From: a bacterium
GTDB lineage: Bacteria; Coprothermobacterota; Coprothermobacteria; Coprothermobacterales; JAADFF01
Assembly: GCA_027063755.1 (NCBI GenBank)
Contig: JAMORD010000136.1
Span: forward strand, 1-5,215
Length of the DNA stretch: 5,215 nt
Direction: 5' to 3'
This document shows positions 1-3,750 of this stretch, one piece after another (within the stretch, counting starts at the first letter, position 1; the number at the start of each line of letters is the position of its first letter). A program made the position numbers and the translations under genes. The notes beneath the pieces were generated by a model. That model was not told the origin of the DNA, did no database searches, and saw only the letters and a program-made list of their open reading frames with translations.

Positions 1-225
1 GGTCAGATAGATATATTCTTTGACATTGACGGTCAGAGACCCACAACCTGGCATGGTAGCATATCTGTGCTAATAGGTCCTGAAGGTGGGCTAACAGATG
101 ATGAAAAGTCAAAGCTTCTTTCTTCTGGGGCTACTGCCATTTCTCTTGGCAAAGGCGTTTTAAGAGCAGAAACTGCGGCAATTGTTGGTATATCTATCAT
201 GGCTTATGTAGGAGGAATGCTGTGA
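1..225 (+). CDS. rsmE: 16S rRNA (uracil-1498-N3)-methyltransferase RsmE, C-terminal end (5' part outside window)
   Basis: The frame is open from the left edge and ends at TGA 223-225, giving 74 residues. They match the knotted SPOUT methyltransferase core of RsmE: strand then IGPEGG (residues 25-30), LTDDE right after it, and the LGKGVLRAETAA segment (49-60) that corresponds to the family's LG.RILR.ETA signature around the S-adenosylmethionine-binding knot. RsmE is known to methylate N3 of U1498 in helix 44 of 16S rRNA on the assembled 30S subunit, using SAM. The family is usually about 240-250 residues, so roughly the first 170 residues lie upstream of the window. Its last codons contain the ribosome binding site of the next gene, and the stop overlaps that gene's ATG by one base, so the two are almost certainly co-transcribed and translationally coupled. 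In clostridia rsmE commonly sits after prmA and before mtaB, which fits. Identification is firm; the N-terminal domain cannot be checked. Confidence 0.95.
   Translation, partial: GQIDIFFDIDGQRPTTWHGSISVLIGPEGGLTDDEKSKLLSSGATAISLGKGVLRAETAAIVGISIMAYVGGML
210..215 (+). promoter_or_regulatory. Ribosome binding site of mtaB, inside the rsmE 3' end
   Basis: AGGAGG lies 9 bases before ATG 225 and 6 bases before the in-frame GTG 222. The distance and the stronger codon favour ATG 225. This start also gives the typical TGATG stop-start overlap of coupled genes. Confidence 0.8.
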
Positions 226-1433
226 TGAAGGTAGGTGTTTTTTATTTTGGGTGTAAAGTCAATCAATATGACCTTGCCCGTATAACAACGGCCCTTAAAG
301 AGGTCTCTGTTAATGTAAAAGTTGGAGAGATTGGAGATATCAACATTATTGCCGGTTGTGTGGTAACCCATAAAGCTGAGAGAGAGGGATTAAGGCTTAT
401 TAGAAAAATAAGGAAACAGAGTCCCGATGCCACGATTTTTCTTATGGGATGTTTGGCTGTGCATAGGGGGGAGGAACTGCTTAGACAGGGACTCATAGAT
501 GATATGTTTCTTACAAGAGACGATGAAATCGTAAGGCTGAAAGAAATATTGTCAAATCTACTTAATGTGTCCCTTGCGATGCCGGAAAAGGTTGAACTTT
601 TAGAGCACAGTAGGGCATTTTTAAAAGTACAAGATGGATGTACTTATCAGTGTGCCTTTTGCCTTTCTCGTATTACCCGTATATCTGTAGTTTCATATGA
701 CCTTGAAGAGAAGATAGAAGAGCTGCGTAGAATCATGCTTGGTGGTATTTCAGAGGTTGTTATTACGGGAATCAATCTTATGTTGTGGACCGATGGAACC
801 CATGATGTTTCTTATTTGCTGCTAAAACTTGCCGATGAAGCCTATCGTTTTGGTGGGCGTATTCGCATATCCAGCATATATCCCGACAAAAAAATGTTTT
901 CTTTAACACCTTTATGGACTCATCCCGGTGTAGCCAATCATATGCATATATCTGTGCAAAGTGGTAGTGGAAAAGTACTTAAGGATATGAATAGAGCCAA
1001 TTATATTCCAATTCTTGATGAGTATCTTCCTCAGGTAAGAGAAATAGATCCAGGTTTTGGTTTTAGTGGTGATTTTATTGTTGGTTTTCCAACTGAGACA
1101 GAAGAAGATTTTAATGAAACTGTGGAATTTGTAAAGAGACATATGTTTAACAAGCTTCATGTATTTCCATATTCACCTCGCATAGGAACTCCAGCATACA
1201 ACCTTAAGACACTGCCGTCTCATATACTTAAAGAGCGTGGTCGCATATTGCGTGAGGTCGGAGAGTCTTTGAAACACGCCTTTGTTGAGAAACTTAATGG
1301 CATATCAAGGCCTGCTGTGTTTTTGCATGGTAAAGAGCCTCGTGTTCTGTTTGACAACTATATCTACATGCAATATGCAGAACCATTTTATGGCATAAGA
1401 AAGCTTCCCATAGATGCCACAAATGTCCTATAG
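225..1433 (+). CDS. mtaB: tRNA t6A37 methylthiotransferase, MtaB family (radical SAM), with divergent motifs
   Basis: The product is 402 residues. The family adds a methylthio group to C2 of N6-threonylcarbamoyladenosine at position 37 of tRNAs reading ANN codons, giving ms2t6A, using SAM and two 4Fe-4S clusters. Domains in order: UPF0004 domain (about 1-110) with cluster cysteines C10, C45 and C76; radical SAM domain with the CxxxCxxC triad C139/C143/C146; SAM-barrel motifs VVITGINL (178-185), SVQSGSGKVLKDMNR (243-257) and GDFIVGFPTET (282-292); a short TRAM-like end (about 358-402). GCKVNQYD at 9-16 is the MtaB form; MiaB and RimO carry different residues there. Oddities: the usual N-T before the second cysteine reads A-G (AGCVVT), and the I-P-x-x-R-G segment after the radical SAM cysteines reads LSRITRIS (147-154), losing the Pro and Gly but keeping an Arg at 152. 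It is somewhat shorter than typical MtaB (about 430-450), mainly in the TRAM region. It is coupled to rsmE. GTG 222 is an alternative start. Confidence 0.9.
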   Translation: MKVGVFYFGCKVNQYDLARITTALKEVSVNVKVGEIGDINIIAGCVVTHKAEREGLRLIRKIRKQSPDATIFLMGCLAVHRGEELLRQGLIDDMFLTRDDEIVRLKEILSNLLNVSLAMPEKVELLEHSRAFLKVQDGCTYQCAFCLSRITRISVVSYDLEEKIEELRRIMLGGISEVVITGINLMLWTDGTHDVSYLLLKLADEAYRFGGRIRISSIYPDKKMFSLTPLWTHPGVANHMHISVQSGSGKVLKDMNRANYIPILDEYLPQVREIDPGFGFSGDFIVGFPTETEEDFNETVEFVKRHMFNKLHVFPYSPRIGTPAYNLKTLPSHILKERGRILREVGESLKHAFVEKLNGISRPAVFLHGKEPRVLFDNYIYMQYAEPFYGIRKLPIDATNVL

Positions 1434-1455
1434 ATATGCATTCCCTCTTGCATAT
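1434..1455 (+). other. Small hairpin directly after mtaB stop
   Basis: ATATGCA (1434-1440) and TGCATAT (1449-1455) are perfect 7-base arms around an 8-base loop, starting on the base after the TAG stop. The stem is A/T-rich and no uninterrupted T-run follows, so it is a poor intrinsic terminator. It may be an RNA 3'-end stabiliser or a weak terminator. I see no better terminator for the rsmE-mtaB transcript before the next gene. Confidence 0.4.
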
Positions 1456-1481
1456 TGCTCATAAATTTTAATGAATATTCT

Positions 1482-1523
1482 AAAAAATACCCACTTTGTG
1501 ATACAATATCCGTGTAAATTTTG
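1482..1523 (+). repeat. Promoter-region segment resembling 3137-3173 (copy 1)
   Basis: This segment covers the aminotransferase promoter. It shares blocks in the same order with 3137-3173: AAAAAT, ACC, ACT, GATA, ATATC, GTG, AAA and a final TTTG. The copies differ by several one-base gaps and one four-base gap. The likeness was found by eye and could be two similar A/T-rich promoters rather than a true repeat. Confidence 0.3.
1499..1507 (+). promoter_or_regulatory. Extended -10 promoter for the aminotransferase gene
   Basis: TGATACAAT combines a TG extension with TACAAT, one mismatch from the TATAAT consensus. No good -35 box lies at 17 bases (TCTAAA at 1479-1484 is weak), which is acceptable for an extended -10 promoter. 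Transcription would begin near 1513-1515, leaving a leader of under 30 bases that carries AAGGGGG (1527-1533) 7 bases before ATG 1541. The leader is too short for a riboswitch. Confidence 0.6.
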
Positions 1524-1540
1524 AAAAAGGGGGTATTTAT

Positions 1541-2878
1541 ATGGAAAGACCAGAAATAAAAATGCCACTTCCAGGGCCAAATGCAAAACGTGTTGTAGAG
1601 GAAGACAGAATGTACATTTCTCCTTCTTACACAAGAGACTATCCGGCCGTTATAGAAAAGGGAGAAGGAGTATGGCTATGGGACATTGATGGCAACAAGT
1701 TCCTTGACCTGGCAGCAGGTATTGCCGTTAACTCCACAGGACATGTTCATCCTAAGGTAAGAGATGCCATTATAGAGCAGGCACAAAAACTTATCCATGT
1801 TGGTGGTACTGATTTCTACTATGAAATACAGGTTAAACTGGCCAAGAGACTGGCTGAGATTGTCCCTGTTGCCGGTGAGAGAAAGAAGGTATTCTTCGGC
1901 AACTCCGGAACTGAGGCCGTTGAGGGTGCAATTAAACTTGCCAGACATAAGACAAGAAGACCCATAATTATTGGTTTCTTGGGTGGTTTCCATGGCCGCA
2001 CAATGGGAACATTGGCATTGACTGCATCTAAGGCCATTCAGAGAAGATACTTTGCACCAATGATGCCACAGGTTGTGCATATTCCATATCCTGATCCATA
2101 CCGTACTCCATTTGGCGTTCCTAAAGAAAAGGTTACCGATGTTGTGCTTGAGTATCTTGATAAGGTGTTTCACACCATTGCCCCACCTGAAGATGTTGCC
2201 GCAGTTGTTGTAGAGCCTATTCAGGGTGAGGGTGGCTACATTGTACCTCCAGAAGATTTCTTCCCCAGACTGAAGAAGATGCTTGAAGAGTATGGCATTC
2301 TGCTCATCACCGATGAGGTTCAGAGTGGTGTGGCCCGTACCGGTAAGTGGTATGCCATTGAACATTGGGGTGTTAAGCCTGACATCTTGACAACAGCCAA
2401 AGGTATAGCATCTGGTATGCCTATTTCTGCATTTGTTGCCAGCGATGAAATCATGGATTGGCCTCCAGGTGCTCACGGTAATACATTTGGTGGTAACCCT
2501 GTGTCTGTTGCTGCATCTCTTGCGACACTTGATGTTTTAGAACCACTACTGCCACAGATTGCCGAGGTCGGAGAATATACTATGAAGAGACTGAGAGAAC
2601 TTCAGGATAAATATGAAGAGATTGGCGATGTCAGAGGTAAAGGTCTCATGATCGGTATAGACTTTGTTAAAGACCGTGAGACCAAAGAGTATTACAGTGA
2701 GTTTAGAAACGCTGTCCTTCACGAGGCATTCCATAGAGGCCTTATCATGCTTCCATGTGGATACAGCGTTATCCGTGTGTCACCACCTCTTATCATTACT
2801 AAAGAGCACATTGATGTGGCCGTTGAGATACTTGACGAGTCCATTAAGGCAGCAAGGGAGAAAGTTGCCAAAAAATAA
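1541..2878 (+). CDS. Class III PLP-dependent aminotransferase (acetylornithine/4-aminobutyrate aminotransferase family; possibly an amino-acid racemase)
   Basis: The product is 445 residues, full length for this fold-type I cytoplasmic enzyme family. Visible active-site elements: NSGTEA (121-126), which holds the PLP phosphate; F150-H151-G-R-T with the aromatic residue that stacks on the cofactor ring; VVVEPIQGEGG (222-232) with E225; ITDEVQSG (256-263) with D258, expected to pair with the pyridine nitrogen; K287 in TTAKGIASGMP, the Schiff-base lysine; and T315 in NTFGGNP, the phosphate contact from the partner subunit. All key residues are intact, so it should be active as a dimer or higher oligomer. 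The N-terminal SPSYTRDYP and the IMDWPPGAHGNTFGGNP stretch resemble the archaeal branch of the family, often labelled 4-aminobutyrate or acetylornithine aminotransferase; some archaeal members are known to be broad amino-acid or ornithine racemases. Substrate cannot be told from sequence, and no arginine-synthesis or GABA gene lies beside it. It has its own promoter and a strong terminator, so it appears monocistronic. Start ATG 1541 has AAGGGGG 7 bases upstream. Confidence 0.93.
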   Translation: MERPEIKMPLPGPNAKRVVEEDRMYISPSYTRDYPAVIEKGEGVWLWDIDGNKFLDLAAGIAVNSTGHVHPKVRDAIIEQAQKLIHVGGTDFYYEIQVKLAKRLAEIVPVAGERKKVFFGNSGTEAVEGAIKLARHKTRRPIIIGFLGGFHGRTMGTLALTASKAIQRRYFAPMMPQVVHIPYPDPYRTPFGVPKEKVTDVVLEYLDKVFHTIAPPEDVAAVVVEPIQGEGGYIVPPEDFFPRLKKMLEEYGILLITDEVQSGVARTGKWYAIEHWGVKPDILTTAKGIASGMPISAFVASDEIMDWPPGAHGNTFGGNPVSVAASLATLDVLEPLLPQIAEVGEYTMKRLRELQDKYEEIGDVRGKGLMIGIDFVKDRETKEYYSEFRNAVLHEAFHRGLIMLPCGYSVIRVSPPLIITKEHIDVAVEILDESIKAAREKVAKK

Positions 2879-2899
2879 TCATATTTACAGGGTAAATGT

Positions 2900-2926
2900 A
2901 AGGGGCGGTGCAAACCGCCCCTTTTT
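2900..2926 (+). terminator. Strong intrinsic terminator of the aminotransferase gene
   Basis: A perfect 10-base-pair stem, AAGGGGCGGT (2900-2909) against ACCGCCCCTT (2914-2923), closes a GCAA tetraloop (GNRA type). The T-run begins at 2922 and continues TTTTTGTTGTT. It starts about 22 bases after the TAA stop. A weaker 6-bp hairpin (ATTTAC/GTAAAT, about 2884-2898) lies between the stop and the terminator. Confidence 0.92.
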
Positions 2927-2960
2927 GTTGTTGAAAATACATACTTTTTAAAACTGTGTC

Positions 2961-2998
2961 GTGCAGTTGCTTCCTTAAATTAGGAAGTGCTATGGCAC
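2961..2998. other. Stem-loop in the intergenic region
   Basis: CTTCCT (2970-2975) pairs perfectly with AGGAAG (2982-2987) across a 6-base loop. An outer GTGC (2961-2964) can pair with GCAC (2995-2998), separated by an internal loop. No T-run follows on either side, so it is not a usual terminator. It may be a structured 5' leader element if transcription starts upstream. Confidence 0.35.
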
Positions 2999-3019
2999 TA
3001 CTATTGTATTGTTTAAAGA

Positions 3020-3043
3020 GTTTTAGCATACTGTATGTAAAAC
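3020..3043. promoter_or_regulatory. Palindrome with ATAC-T-GTAT core, possible operator
   Basis: GTTTTA (3020-3025) and TAAAAC (3038-3043) flank CATAC (3027-3031) and GTATG (3033-3037), centred on T3032, with one unpaired G at 3026. The 11-base half-sites fit a dimeric repressor site better than an RNA hairpin, since the loop would be very small. The core ATACNGTAT recurs at 3589-3597. Confidence 0.4.
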
Positions 3044-3136
3044 CGCGTATAGGGGGATTGCTACAACTTATGAAAATAGAAGTTATGTATCAGGATTGAA
3101 AAAATATAGGGATATTTAGGTTATTGTCTATTGGGG

Positions 3137-3173
3137 AAAAATTACCACTGATAATATCGTGGAAAATGTTTTG
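3137..3173 (+). repeat. Promoter-like segment resembling 1482-1523 (copy 2)
   Basis: It carries TGATAATAT (3149-3157), readable as an extended -10 (TG-A-TAATAT), with only a weak TATTGG 17 bases upstream. Ordered blocks AAAAAT, ACC, ACT, GATA, ATATC, GTG and AAA match the aminotransferase promoter region. If it is a promoter, the small gene at 3325 has a leader of about 160 bases. No ordinary promoter closer to that gene is convincing; TAAAAT at 3217-3222 lacks a -35 at proper spacing. Confidence 0.3.
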
Positions 3174-3308
3174 TTTATATATTTGAAACAACTGAACTTG
3201 AGTAAATTAGACAATGTAAAATAAGGAGAACCAAGGTCATTTCATTACCACAAGGTTACTTTAGTAGCGTGTATTAATGTTTCTGGTGTATTTTCCGATT
3301 ATCCTAAT

Positions 3309-3317
3309 GGAGGAGGT
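3309..3317 (+). promoter_or_regulatory. Very strong ribosome binding site of the small gene
   Basis: GGAGGAGGT matches the anti-Shine-Dalgarno almost fully and ends 7 bases before ATG 3325. It decides the start: an in-frame ATG at 3277 would place this motif inside the coding region and has no ribosome binding site of its own. Confidence 0.88.
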
Positions 3318-3324
3318 GGTAGTT

Positions 3325-3522
3325 ATGGAAATAGGTGGCGTCGGAAATACCTATGCAATGATGTCCAAGGCTTCCGCTACAGGTGATGTTCAGAGACAGA
3401 TTGCTATGAAAATTGTAAAAGACCAGGCAGCCGCACAAGAAGAGCTTATTCAGAAGCTCATTGTAGAAAGTCAGGTAAAAACACCGCAGAAATCTCCTTA
3501 CAGATTTGATACTTACGCCTAA
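3325..3522 (+). CDS. Small protein, probably YjfB-like putative motility protein
   Basis: This 65-residue protein is preceded by a near-perfect Shine-Dalgarno sequence and followed at once by a strong terminator, so it is very likely a real, well-translated single gene. It begins MEIGGVG, then a serine/alanine/methionine-rich stretch, and residues 21-50 (DVQRQIAMKIVKDQAAAQEE and on) form one predicted amphipathic helix with regular hydrophobic spacing. The last 15 residues are polar and proline-containing. There is no signal peptide, membrane segment or cysteine. The short M-(D/E)-I start followed by a helix of the type Q..I..KI.KD resembles the YjfB family of Firmicutes, which is named for motility only by association. 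I recognise the pattern but cannot confirm membership, and no flagellar gene lies in the window. A sequence a little like a sigma-D -10 (CCGATTAT, 3295-3302) sits too close to the ribosome binding site to be convincing. An unrelated small helical protein is the alternative. Confidence 0.8.
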   Translation: MEIGGVGNTYAMMSKASATGDVQRQIAMKIVKDQAAAQEELIQKLIVESQVKTPQKSPYRFDTYA

Positions 3523-3533
3523 GCTATGTTCGT

Positions 3534-3561
3534 AGGCTCCCCCACCAGGGGGAGCCTTTTT
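3534..3561 (+). terminator. Strong intrinsic terminator of the small gene
   Basis: AGGCTCCCCC (3534-3543) pairs with GGGGGAGCCT (3548-3557) across the loop ACCA, followed by T3557-T3561. Beyond the T-run, TACGAA (3561-3566) is complementary to TTCGTA (3529-3534), so a longer stem with bulged T residues is also possible. On the opposite strand there is no T-run, so it should act on rightward transcripts only. Confidence 0.92.
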
Positions 3562-3575
3562 ACGAAGTGCCATCC

Positions 3576-3750
3576 ATGCTAAAAGAGTATACCGTATACT
3601 GTTGTGGCTGCTTGTTGCTCTGGTATTTATAAATCCATGTTTGATGTTTTCTTTGCCATTCAGACAGCCAATGTATGGGTGATTTTCTTTGCACCGATGG
3701 TTATTATGGCATGGGCATGGTCTGTATGGAAGTGTAGGAATACATGGTAA
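3576..3750 (+). pseudogene. Possible broken or unannotated small membrane-protein gene
   Basis: Two overlapping frames together look like a two-helix membrane protein. The frame starting at codon 3578 reads AKRVYRILLWLLVALVFIN (to 3634), a basic start followed by a hydrophobic helix, but it has no ATG; the ATG at 3576 is one base out of frame with it. The -1 frame from ATG 3637 to TAA 3748-3750 gives 37 residues: MFDVFFAIQTANVWVIFFAP, then VIMAWAWSVWK and a short polar end. This second piece has a Trp/Phe-rich helix ended by Lys and Arg. Joining them needs one base restored at the start and one shift near 3625-3640. No Shine-Dalgarno precedes either piece, and no classical slippery heptamer is visible. 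The stop ends exactly one base before the convergent gene's stop. T-rich DNA readily gives hydrophobic frames, so chance is a real alternative. Confidence 0.27.
3586..3600. promoter_or_regulatory. Perfect palindrome AGTATAC-C-GTATACT
   Basis: Seven-base arms around a single central base form a perfect inverted repeat with an ATACNGTAT core, as at 3028-3036. It could be a repressor-type operator. Read on the - strand it is followed by CTTTTAG, so it could also act as a weak A/T-rich terminator for the leftward gene ending at 3751, which has no other visible terminator. Confidence 0.4.

Larger units (their letters stand above)
2927..3324 (+). other. Gene-free upstream region of the small YjfB-like gene (about 400 bases)
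   Basis: No convincing coding frame is present on either strand. Stops are frequent, and the one leftward frame that spans it (start at 3029) runs through the terminator and has no ribosome binding site. What is visible: a GTGC/GCAC-closed hairpin at 2961-2998, a palindrome at 3020-3043, a promoter-like segment at 3137-3173, an AAGGAGAA ribosome-binding-like motif at 3223-3230 with no ATG, GTG or TTG start at a suitable distance, and the real Shine-Dalgarno at 3309-3317. No known riboswitch class was recognised. Confidence 0.6.

Noticed and set aside
222-224. GTG as the start of mtaB
   Set aside because: It is a weaker codon and only 6 bases from AGGAGG. ATG 225 has better spacing and makes the typical TGATG overlap.
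1676-2476. Long open frame on the - strand within the aminotransferase gene
   Set aside because: It is a shadow of a clearly identified gene, with Cys/His/Asn-rich low-complexity translation, no family motif and no ribosome binding site.
3223-3277. AAGGAGAA followed by a 12-codon frame starting with ATT at 3239
   Set aside because: An ATT start is very rare, and the peptide is too short to support without conservation data.
3295-3302. Sigma-D-like -10 (CCGATTAT) before the small gene
   Set aside because: Transcription would begin almost on the Shine-Dalgarno sequence, and the upstream TAAT at 16 bases is a poor -35.
3277-3324. In-frame upstream ATG that would extend the small gene by 16 codons
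   Set aside because: The strong ribosome binding site at 3309-3317 would fall inside the coding region, and ATG 3277 has no ribosome binding site. ATG 3325 is the better start.
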